NCBI GenBank assembly: GCA_964519955.1
Contig: CAZFLM010000062.1
Location: 1 to 40,922, forward strand
Direction: 5' to 3'
DNA: 40,922 nt
Source of the DNA: CAZFLM01 sp964519955
Lineage (GTDB): Bacteria > Armatimonadota > Chthonomonadetes > Chthonomonadales > CAJBBX01
The stretch's first letter is position 1. Every line of letters begins with the position of its first letter. A model generated the notes under the pieces. It was not told the origin of the DNA and did no database searches. It saw only the letters and a program-made list of their open reading frames with translations. Of the stretch, positions 1 to 9,200 are shown piece by piece. The position numbers and the translations under genes were made by a program.

Positions 1-812
1 ATGCCGCCCATGCCGCCCATGCCGCCAGAGCCCATCGCACCCATCATGCCGCCGCCGCCACCGCCGCCGCCGCCAGAGCCCGAGATCCGGCTGTTCTGAG
101 GCGGAATGAGGTCACGTTCCTTGTCACGCAGGATGATAGTCAGTGTCAGCATGTACGTCGCACGCAGATTCGGGCTGTTACCCTGGATCGACAGCCCCTC
201 AACCGTGGGCACGCCCATCGACCGGGCGGAGTTCCAGGCGCGGATGTGTCGCATCAGCGCGTCCAGGCTCCGAGCACGGACCGACATCTGATAGCTGCCA
301 TAGTGCAGGACCGGCCCCAGCCCCTCGCCCGTACGCGCAATCTCAATCGTGTTCGGGTCTGGACCATACGCCGGCAACGCGATGACCCCGGGGTTCTCCC
401 AGACGATGCCGTTGGCCTTCTGCTCACGCGCCATGTGGCCGCGTACCATCTTGATGAACTTCTCGGGCCATGACTTACCGCGGTTCGGCCAGAACAAGCG
501 CATCATCGTCTTCAACCGCTCGGAGCCAGCCTCGTCCTGCGCGAAGGCCTGGTACCCGATCGTCGGCATGAACTGCTTCTCATACAGTGCGTAGTCTTGC
601 TGCGCCTTTAGCTGGTTGAGCTTCGCAGTCTCAAGCGCCCGCTTGTTCGTATCGTACTTGTTGGCGCGCTCCTCGACCTTCCGGAACTCGCCTTCCGACT
701 TGGTGACTTGGTCCTGCGCCGACGTGATGAGGGTGAAGTAGAGTGCAACGCCCACGATCACGCACACGACCGCGCCGATGATGTTGATGTGCAGAAGCGT
801 TAAGCGTGACAT
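1..812 (-). CDS. pilO: PilO-like type IV pilus inner-membrane alignment protein, 3' end outside the window
   Basis: I translated this by hand; 270 codons are open and no stop is reached before the window edge. The ATG at 812 follows an AGGGGG ribosome-binding site 11 nt after the pilN stop. Residues about 9-31 form one membrane span (core INIIGAVVCVIVGVALYF). A charged coiled-coil-like stretch follows (about 33-75), then an alpha/beta region ending near TLTIILRDKERDLIPP. That is the bitopic PilO layout. PilO pairs with PilN in the periplasm and links the cytoplasmic PilM ring to the secretin. The visible C-terminus is unusual: a Ser/Gly run followed by Gly-Met repeats (MGSGGMGGMGG), still continuing at position 1. 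PilO proteins do not normally carry such a tail. The family call rests on the PilMN context and topology, since PilO sequences are poorly conserved. Confidence 0.85.
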   Translation of the reverse strand, partial: MSRLTLLHINIIGAVVCVIVGVALYFTLITSAQDQVTKSEGEFRKVEERANKYDTNKRALETAKLNQLKAQQDYALYEKQFMPTIGYQAFAQDEAGSERLKTMMRLFWPNRGKSWPEKFIKMVRGHMAREQKANGIVWENPGVIALPAYGPDPNTIEIARTGEGLGPVLHYGSYQMSVRARSLDALMRHIRAWNSARSMGVPTVEGLSIQGNSPNLRATYMLTLTIILRDKERDLIPPQNSRISGSGGGGGGGGGMMGAMGSGGMGGMGG

Positions 813-823
813 GCGCGTTCCCC

Positions 824-1588
824 CTACTTCCCGCCGGAGGCCATGCTAGGACCACCCATCGAGGGCCCCATGCCGCCCGACCCCATCATCATCCCAGGCA
901 TGCCGCCCGAACCCATCGGCATGCCCTGGCCTCCCGTGCCGCCCCCACCAGAAGCGCCCTGGCCGCCACTGTACGTCGGGGCTGCCACGATCGCGTCCCG
1001 AAGGGTGAGCTGCACCGAGAAGTCCCAGCCGCCGCCGCCTGACGGGCGCGGTCCGCTGGTGTTCTGGCTCTGGTTGCCCGTGATCGGCCCTTCGATCGGG
1101 AACTGCGGAAGCCCCTGGAGGCCGATGTTGACGTTCTGGATCTTGGGGTTCCGCTCCATCCACATCATGTAGTGGCCGACATCGGCCAGCGTCGGAGCGT
1201 ACGCGGCCAGCGACACCGTGGAACCTTGGGGATCCAGGGAGCTATACAGCACGTTGCGGATGGTGTAGTCCCGGACCTGGTAGATGACCGTGGGGTAGGT
1301 CTTGGCATTGTAGTCCAGCGAGTCGCGAACGAACTTCGCCTTGTCGCGAATGCCCTGCGATTGCTGGTCGATGGTGCCGGCTTCCGAGAGGAACCGGTCG
1401 GCATCGTTCGCCTTCTGATCCAAGGCGGCCTTCTGGGTGTCCCAGTCCTTCGCCTGATTCCCTAGGCTCACGTACCACCAGCCGAAGCCGCCGAGCACGA
1501 ATGCCAGAGCCAAGACCCAGGTCACGATCACCCGTGTCTTCTTCTTCCCGGCATAGATGTACGGCGGCAGGAGGTTGATTCGCAGCAT
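824..1588 (-). CDS. pilN: PilN-like type IV pilus assembly protein with Gly/Met-rich tail
   Basis: This 254-aa bitopic membrane protein partners PilM in the cytoplasm and PilO in the periplasm. The first residues read MLRINLLPPY; an N-terminal INLLP motif is the known PilM-docking peptide of PilN. A basic patch (GKKKTR) and one membrane helix (about 20-41, containing LALAFVLGGFGWWYV) follow. After that come a coiled-coil stretch and a ferredoxin-like periplasmic domain ending near DFSVQLTLRDAIV. The last 45 or so residues are low-complexity Gly/Met/Ser/Pro with repeated MGSGGM, which is not part of the normal fold. The start at 1588 is preceded by AGGAGAGGG about 10 nt upstream. The gene lies 18 nt after pilM and 11 nt before pilO, so the three are surely co-transcribed. 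Confidence 0.9.
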   Translation of the reverse strand: MLRINLLPPYIYAGKKKTRVIVTWVLALAFVLGGFGWWYVSLGNQAKDWDTQKAALDQKANDADRFLSEAGTIDQQSQGIRDKAKFVRDSLDYNAKTYPTVIYQVRDYTIRNVLYSSLDPQGSTVSLAAYAPTLADVGHYMMWMERNPKIQNVNIGLQGLPQFPIEGPITGNQSQNTSGPRPSGGGGWDFSVQLTLRDAIVAAPTYSGGQGASGGGGTGGQGMPMGSGGMPGMMMGSGGMGPSMGGPSMASGGK

Positions 1589-1606
1589 AGCGTCGATGCC
1601 CTCTCC

Positions 1607-2920
1607 TTACTTCCTGCCACGCTTGCGCCCGCCGGACGACGCGGGCGTCGGCGCGGACACAAGGTCCCGGGCCCCAAGACCGATGGCCACCGCCAGCGAA
1701 GGCGCAATCTGAGCCGCCTGCTCCGGCGTCACAGTCCGTGAGGTCAGCGGCGCGTACCCCAGCGGGTCCGCCACGCGCGTGGGGATGCCCAGTTCGGCCG
1801 CGAGGAATGCGTCTAGGCCCTTGAGGTTCGAGCTGCCTCCACACAGGAGGATCTGGTCCACCCGGCCATCCGGAGAACGGCCCTGGTAGTACTCGATCGA
1901 CCGCCGCACCTCCGAGAGGATCTCGCCCAACACCGGGGCGATGGCGGCGAAGACCTGAAGCTTGGTGGGATCGTGTTCCACGGTCGCGGGCACCTGCGCG
2001 CCTGCGGATGGTTCGCCGAGGTCGAAGCCGCCTGCGTCACCCGCGGGGGCAGCAGCATCTCCGCCGAGATCGAAGGCGTCTGCCGCCTCGCTCATCGGGG
2101 CTCCCACGGAGAAGTCCAGGAACGCCTCGTCCTGGATCGCCTGCACCTGCGGCTGCTGGCTGACGCCATCCATGATGACCTCGCCATACTGCAGCTTCAG
2201 GGACTCGGCCGTCTCCTCGTCTACCCCCATCTGCTGCATGATGGCGCGCGTCATCGAGTCGCCGGCCAAGGGAAGGGTGCGCGGAAACGCCAATAGGCCA
2301 TCGCGGAAGATACCCACATCCGTGTTGCTGGCGCCGATGTTGACGATCGCGACGCTCTTCTTGCCGTACGGATCGGGACCAAGCTCGACGAGGCAACGGG
2401 ATGCCGATAGGGGCTCCACGTCGATTGCGGCCGGCGTCAGTCCGGCGGCCAGCAGCATCTCGACATGGCGGTCGATCATATCCTGCTGCGCCACGGCCAG
2501 CAGGACCTCCATCGTCTGCGCGTCTGGTGGATCGTCGGCGCGCTCGATGGGCTGGAAATCCATAATCACTTCGTTAGCGGCGAACGGTACGTGGCGCTCA
2601 ACTTCCCAGCGCATGTGCTCGCTGAGTTCGCTGTCGGCCATCTTCGGCGCCTCGATCACGCGAACCACGAGGGCGCCCTGGCCCGATACCGAACTCACGG
2701 ACCGCTTCGACGATATCCCGCTGTCCTTGAGCAGCTTCTTCACCGCGTCGCCGAGTAGCTTGGCATCGACGATGACGCTGTTCTCCATCGCACCGGTTGG
2801 TGTGGGAGCCACACCAACCGCCTTGACAGCCACACCACTCTTGGCCGGTACGACCTCCGCGACTTTGATCATCTTGGAGCCGATGTCCAGCCCGACCGTC
2901 GGTCCTCCGGATTTAGCCAT
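1607..2920 (-). CDS. pilM: PilM, actin-like ATPase of the type IV pilus
   Basis: This 437-aa cytoplasmic ASKHA-fold protein forms the ring that binds the PilN tail. Phosphate-1 loop: GLDIGSKMIKVAEV at residues 10-23. Second phosphate loop: VNIGASNTDVGIF near 195-207. Adenosine loop: LLCGGSSNLKGL near 360. These are the standard PilM motifs. Between about residues 255 and 310 there is an Ala/Asp/Gly-rich insertion with two FDLG elements (DAFDLGGD and GGFDLGEP), which looks like a disordered surface loop; family members are usually near 350 aa. The ATG at 2920 has a well-placed AGGAG, and a consensus promoter lies 74 nt further upstream. It is the first gene of the pilMNO unit; pilQ is probably next, beyond the left edge. 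Confidence 0.95.
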   Translation of the reverse strand: MAKSGGPTVGLDIGSKMIKVAEVVPAKSGVAVKAVGVAPTPTGAMENSVIVDAKLLGDAVKKLLKDSGISSKRSVSSVSGQGALVVRVIEAPKMADSELSEHMRWEVERHVPFAANEVIMDFQPIERADDPPDAQTMEVLLAVAQQDMIDRHVEMLLAAGLTPAAIDVEPLSASRCLVELGPDPYGKKSVAIVNIGASNTDVGIFRDGLLAFPRTLPLAGDSMTRAIMQQMGVDEETAESLKLQYGEVIMDGVSQQPQVQAIQDEAFLDFSVGAPMSEAADAFDLGGDAAAPAGDAGGFDLGEPSAGAQVPATVEHDPTKLQVFAAIAPVLGEILSEVRRSIEYYQGRSPDGRVDQILLCGGSSNLKGLDAFLAAELGIPTRVADPLGYAPLTSRTVTPEQAAQIAPSLAVAIGLGARDLVSAPTPASSGGRKRGRK

Positions 2921-2993
2921 TCACCCACTCTCCTGGGGGGTCAACTTAGCGCGACATACGGCGTTCGGACGGAGCCGCCCGAGCATCTCGCCC

Positions 2994-3022
2994 ATTCTAG
3001 CAGTTTCGCGAGGGTGTGTCAA
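2994..3022 (-). promoter_or_regulatory. Sigma-70-type promoter of pilMNO
   Basis: Read on the minus strand, TTGACA (3017-3022) and TAGAAT (2994-2999) are separated by exactly 17 nt. That is a perfect -35 and a five-of-six -10 at optimal spacing. Transcription would start near 2987 and give a leader of about 65 nt before pilM. Confidence 0.8.
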
Positions 3023-3085
3023 GCACCCGCGCCATGCGGACAGTTCCCGATGTGTGCCGCACGCCACACCCTTCGGACGCACGGA

Positions 3086-3110
3086 ATGGGCGGTGGGTTA
3101 CACCGCCCAT
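3086..3110 (-). terminator. Perfect 10-bp hairpin after the giant secreted protein gene
   Basis: ATGGGCGGTG (3086-3095) and CACCGCCCAT (3101-3110) are exact inverted repeats around a 5-nt loop. The hairpin sits about 97 nt past the stop codon of the 2783-aa protein gene and before the pilM promoter, so it probably separates the two pilus transcription units. There is no U-tract on either side, so intrinsic termination is uncertain. It may instead protect a 3' end. Confidence 0.45.
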
Positions 3111-3129
3111 CTCCCCGCCACCTTCATGC

Positions 3130-3154
3130 CGTCCGACGACGCCAACGTCGGACG
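3130..3154 (-). terminator. Perfect 9-bp hairpin after the giant secreted protein gene
   Basis: CGTCCGACG (3130-3138) pairs exactly with CGTCGGACG (3146-3154) over a 7-nt loop, about 52 nt downstream of the stop codon. It is the first of two stem-loops at the end of the long pilus unit. No T-run follows. Confidence 0.4.
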
Positions 3155-3206
3155 TCTGCGGTGCGACTGGCCACCCCCTTGGGGCAACCTCACGCCGCCA
3201 TGCGCC

Positions 3207-6200
3207 TTAGTTCGCCGGCTGCAGGTAGAACTGCGGACTCAGCGTCATGTTGTACAGGTCCGTCGTGCCTGAGCGCGTGCTGGTCCAGAACACCCAGACC
3301 TTCGCCTCCACCGGATCACGGAAGGCGCTCACCTGGCCCTCGTTGACCGCTGCCTCCGTCGGCAGCAGCACCTCCGAGGTGGTCTGGTCTGTCCCCGCGC
3401 CCAGAGCGCTGCCGATGGGCAGCGAGCCCACCGAGATCTCGTCGCCCCAACCGACTCGGTAGGCGCCTGCCGACACCGTCTGAAGCGCGCCGCTCGTCGA
3501 GTCCCGCCCATAGGCGAACGTTATGTTCACGAGGTTGCCCTCGTCTACCTGCGTGAAGTACACACGTCCGCGGATCCAGTCGACCTCGTACGGACCGCGG
3601 TTGCCGGTCACCACGATGTTGCCGGCGATCGTGTAGGTGCCGGAATCGGTCAGCGTCCGCACCACTCCCCGAGGCAGCCGAACCATCAGCCGCCGCGCCG
3701 AGTAGAACAGCGCCGAAGCCGAGGTCGACGTGCCGGTCTTCCGGAACAGGGTCCACAGGCGCGTCACCTGCGTCTCGCCGGCCGATTGTGTCGGCTGGCC
3801 GTTCACCCGGAAGAACGCGTCGGCGTTCTGCACCCATCGCGGGTTCGGATAGGTGTCCAGGAACGAGCATGGCTCCGAGTTGCCCCCCGAGGCTGCCACG
3901 TACGGCTTGGGCGCCACACCCGGGTCGTTCTCCCACCCGCTCGGAGCGCACACGACGCCGGCCTCGTTCCGCGTCACGTTCACCCGCATCGTCTGCGGGA
4001 TGTAGCTGATCGTGACCGAATCCCCAAGCCCGGGCGCCGCGTCGAGGAACGTAACCGTGCCGAGCTGCGGGTCCACCGAGATCAGGCCGGACAGCGTCCG
4101 TCCGCCGTTCAGGCTCACCGACGCCGCCTGGAACACCAGCCGGCCCGTCGTGCTGTCGTACTGCACGCCACTGACCTGGTTGGCTTCCTGCCCGTTGACC
4201 TTGATCATCATCCACGGATGGCCATTGCCGTCCGTATAGCCGCTCGTGCCACGGTAGAGCCACGCGACGTCGCGCGACATCCAAGTATTGGTCGTGCCAT
4301 CGCGAACCATCAGCTCATTCTCGACTGGCGGAAGAGCCATCACCTGGAGCCGCCCGTTGTCGAGCACCCGGTACCGCGTCATGAACGTCTCGGGCTGCTT
4401 CCGCCTCGGCGACACGGCCGTGTACATCAGGTCGATCGCGTCGACGAGTGCCGACGACGCACTGCCAAGGTCGGGATCCACGTCGTACGCTGTCACGAAC
4501 CGGCCGAACGATCCCCCGGACACCGTGGAGGTGTCCGTGATCCAACGCGGCGTAACGCGCGTATCCCACCAGACCGTGCGCCGAACCGGTGTCGGGTCGG
4601 AGACGCTCTGGAGGCCGCCCGGCGTCGCCAGCGCCACATCCGTCTGCCAAGCAGCCGGGGTCAGCGCCGTCAGGTTGCCGTTCGCCAGGTTGTAGAACAG
4701 GCGGTTGCCGCCGGCGCCCGCGCCGTGCCAGAACAGGTAGTTGCGCGACGTGCCACCCTGATCGACGAGCATCATCGGCTTCGGCGACATCTTCGCCAAC
4801 TGCGGGTCGTTGCGGAACGAGAGCGGACCGCTGGACGGCGCCATCGCCGCAGGAGCCCAGACGCCGTTGTTGCCCTTCGAGACCTGGGCGTAGAACGTCC
4901 GCGAATCGAGGTTGTAGGCCGACGACCCATCGCCCATGTTCTTGTAGGCGTAGCCCTGCCAGAACAGCCACGTGCGGCGCGGCGAAGACTCGTCCTGCAC
5001 GAGGGCCGGCGAGCCATGCCGCGTCATAGGCAGCCCTGCGACGCCGCTCGGCACCAGGGTCCCGGGGACCGCCGGCAGCCAGGGCTGGCCGCTCACCTCG
5101 GTCGACGGGAACCACTCTGTCGACGACGCGATGTCGGGATACGACGCGTTATTCGCAACCGGGTTCCACCACCGCGTTCCACCGGTCTCGTAACGCCAGT
5201 CGAACAGGCCGCTCCCCGAGACCGAGTTGAGCTGCGAGAAGAAGAGCGAGACCGGCGTGTCCTGCACCGTCGGCGCGACCCAACTCGAGCCGCTCCACTG
5301 CCGGTTGCTGGCCCAGAAGAGGATCAGGTCTCCGGTCGCCGCGTCGCGCACCGCCGCCGGCGCAAAGTTCGCGCCCAGCGGAACGGCGCCGTTGCGGGCG
5401 TCGATCTGCCAGTAGTTGCCAATGTCCGGGCCGGGCACGAGCTTGGTGCCGGGCTGCTCGTTCGTCAGCCGGGCCTCGCGCACCGTCACCTTCAGCGTGA
5501 ACGGGTTCTGGACGACCGCCTCGAGCGGCGCGCCGGTCAGGCGCCCGGCCACCGGGGTCAGTGCCCCGTTCAGGATGCCGTCGTTCAGCCCGCCCGAGCC
5601 GCTCGCGTACCCGTTGAGAGGTCCGCCCGAGCCGCCGGCGTAGGCGATCCACTGCTCGGGATAGCTGTCCTCGTACACGTAGACCTTGGCGCTGTACGTG
5701 CCCGCCGGGGTTCCCACAGGCACCGCCACGCCGATCTTCGGCCGAGTGTCGCCCTTCCCGCTCAGGAAGTCGTCCGGGTCGCCATATGCCACGGCCGGAA
5801 CGCTCATCGTCGTCGCCGAGACGTCGCCCGGACGCGGCTTGTTCAGGGTCGGCCTCGCCTCCGTGCCGGCCGGCCAACCCAGCACGTTGCCGGACGTCAC
5901 GTACGGGTTGCTCGAATTGAATGGCCACAGATTCGTCGAACCGTAGGGCGCTGCCGAGTAGTCGGTCTCCAGATCGTACGCCCCGCTGCGGCGCGAGTGG
6001 TCGAGCGTGGTCACAACACCGCGGTTGCCCGCAGCCACCGGGCCTACCACGTTGAATGGCCGCATCCACACCAGCCCGCCGCCGAGGAGCGCCACGACCG
6101 CGTCGACCTGGTCGCTCTGGAGCGCAAGCCAGGACGCCGGGTTCGCGATGTTCGCCTCAGCCCCAACCACCTTCGCGACCCGCAGGTTGATCAGGTTCAC

Positions 6201-9200
6201 GTTGCCCTGGTTGCGCACCGTGAACGGCGCGAAGAACCGGTCGTAGTTGTTGTTGTCCGCCACCGGGTACGGCCCGATGCCGCTGGGCGCGAACGGAATG
6301 CCCGGAGCGAACCCGAGACCGTGCGCCTCGTTGCCGAGGTCGATCGTCTGCTCCTCGGTGCGCAGGTTGATGTCCGGCGGCACGCCAACGCCCACCATGA
6401 ACTCGCGATAGACGTCCTCGCGCGACGTGCCCGTCGCCACCTGCTGCTGCGCCGAGAACGAGGTCCCCCGGTACCGCGAAGCCGATCCGGTCCCCACATA
6501 CACGGCGATGTTGCCGTAGTAGCCGGCCGAGGGCGAAGGATTCGCCGCGTACGGTGGCCCGGCGAGGTTCTTCTGCTTCTCGTTGTTGATGTCCGTGTAC
6601 CAGTGGTTGATGTTCGCCGACTGATACCTGGGCACGCTCACCGTCATGTCGATCGTCTGCGGCCGGAGCGTCTTGGCCGTGATGACACCACTGGTGTCCT
6701 TGGTGATGGTCGGCAGAGGCAGCGTCACACCGGATCGCGCCATGTCGATCGTGCCCGCCCGAAGCGTCGTCCGCGTCAGATCCATGTCCGGGTAGTCAGC
6801 CGACGTGTTCGGGTACTTCAACGGGAACGTCTCCCACGGAAGCGGGTTCATCACGTTGCCGGTGTTCTTCTGCAGCGTCGAGAGCGACGAGTCGTTCGAG
6901 TTCCAGCCCCACTCCAGCCCCTTGCGCTCGACACGCACGTTGCCCAGCGGATCGTTGCGCTTCCACAGACTGCTGCGGTCCGCAATCATCAGCAGCGCGC
7001 GCCCATCCCCGCCCAGGTAGGTGCCGGACGAGCCATGCGGCAGGAACCCAACCGGCGCGACGAGCCCCTTCGCCTTGCTGTCCAGCGAGATGCTCGAGCC
7101 GCTGATCAACGACAGCCGGTTCCCATTGGCCATCAACTGCGTGTAGCTCGTGTTCGTCACGAAGGAGTACCAGCCCATCGAACCCGCGGCCGATGGATCG
7201 GACGGCACTCCGACCGTGGTGATGGCCAGCGGATGCGCAACCGCCATCAGACGAGCGGTGCCCGTGACCGGCGTGTTCTCGTCCTGCCCGCTCGGCGGGT
7301 TGGCACTGGTCTTGGTCACGTACGCTTGGCCCGGCATCAACTGGTTCGTTGTGAAGATGGCGCCGCTCGACGCGCTGAGCTGGGCGCGCACCTGGACCGT
7401 GTACTTGCGGCCCGGCGCCTGGTCGTTCGTGTCCGACGGCTTGCGGAACGGGAACGTCGCCTTGGCAACCCACCCAAGAGCCGTCCCAACGCCCTCGATC
7501 GTCAGCCCGCCCGAGTCCCACTTGCGGTCCCGAATGGCGCCCACGGTCACCGGCGCGACCGTCTGGCTGCCGCCCTGCAGCGTGAACGTCACCGTCGGCA
7601 GGATGTTGCCCGTGTAGGCGCCCCACGCAGCCACCACGATGTCGTCGCCCCACTCGTAAACAACCATGCCAGGCGGCGTCAGGTTGTCGGCCTTGCGCTT
7701 CCCGTCCACCCACGCGTCGTACGGCGACACCCACCTCGTCGCATCCGTCGAGCCGAAGTACTGGTACGGCGTAGTCGCGTCGTCCTCCACGCCGTTCCAC
7801 AGCTCCACCAAGCGCAGATCCAGCGAGCCGTTCGCGTCGCCTCCAGGCGGATAGTAAGGCTCGTCCGGCGTCGACATGCCGCCCGTTACCTGCGTGTCCG
7901 CATAGGCGCGCATCTGGCCGTTGATCTCACCGATGTCCTGGTTGCCCTCGTCGCCGTTGTACACCCAGCCATTGGCAAGGATCGCATCGGCGCCGCGGTA
8001 CGCACTGGACGTCGCCACAGCCGTGGTGACCGAGTTCCCGCTGGTGTCGCTCTGCGTCACTGGCACCCGGCCGGTGCCTGAGTCGAACAGGCGCCACATG
8101 ATCTTGCCGGAGTCCTCCGGACTGAATGCCACCATGCCGCCGGCATCGTTGGGCAGCATGATCGCCGGCTTGGCCTGGTTGTTCACCACCGGCACGCTCG
8201 GCGTCGGCGGCACGGCAGTCGACGTCGAGAAGGTCGGCTGCGGCGGCAGCGAGTTCATGAAGATCGCGGACGCCCGTGACGTGCCGCGCGTCACCGAGGT
8301 GAACAGCACCGTCGGCCCCGCGACGGGGTTCCCGGTGGACGTGGCGTCGAGCCCATGAACGGTTCCGTCGCGGTTCCCGACGAACACCACGTCGTTCCCG
8401 CTGTTCACGTTCGTCAGGCCGGTGCGGAAGATCGGCGCCGTGAACGAGTTCTCGTTCGCCTGCTGGTCGTTCGGCCGCGTCTCGCTCGGATCGCCCGGTG
8501 CGCTCGCGTACGGATAGGTCCACTCGGGCTGCATCACCGTCTTGCCGCTGATGGTCGTCGTCGCGGGAGGCATCGCGATGCAGTAGACGCGCCCACCCGC
8601 CGAGAAGACGAACTTGCCGCCGGTCGTGATGGCGCCGGGCTGCGTGATGGGCGCAACTCCCGTTGCGTCCTCCTCCGGGAACTGCCACAGCGATTCGCCG
8701 TCGTTGTTCGGATTCGCGATGCGGTCGCTCGGCCTCAGGTCAGCCAGATCGACCGCGCAGACGCGGCCCGTACCGTCGGAGGCGTAGTTCGCGAAGCACG
8801 CGATGATCTGGTCGCTCACGCTGGCCCCGGTCGACGGATCCACCGGCGTGCTGGTCTTGTTGACCGTCGGCGACGCCAGCACCTCGCACTGCGAGCCGAA
8901 GTTGTCGTCGGTGTACTTGCTGAAGCTGCCGCCCGCCTGCCGCCCGCCCTTGTCCAGCCACTTGTCTCGGGCGATTGTCGGCCAGGTCATCACGCGCCGC
9001 GTCGTGCCGGGCACGCCCGGGTAGTCGCCCGACGCGATCGTGACCGAGTAGGGCTCGCCGCCCGAGGTCCGACCGACCGGGTCGAGCGCGTAGATGCGCC
9101 CGTTGACGTTGCCGATCACCAGGAACTGCTTGTACGTGTAGCTCAGGTCGACGTTGCGAGTCGCCGTCTCCACGAACACAGGCGAGGCGCTGAAGGCCGC

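Noticed and set aside
1..75. GCC/CAT-rich simple sequence considered as a microsatellite or intergenic repeat
   Set aside because: It is in frame within pilO and encodes its Gly/Met tail; a similar tail in pilN supports real coding.
3786..8081. A 1431-codon open frame on the plus strand, and similar long ones at 9510-11510, 12112-15000 and 16921-19404
   Set aside because: They lie antisense to the giant genes, are dominated by Arg/Val/Ala/His with no recognisable domain, and have no ribosome-binding site. Long antisense frames are expected opposite high-GC coding sequence.
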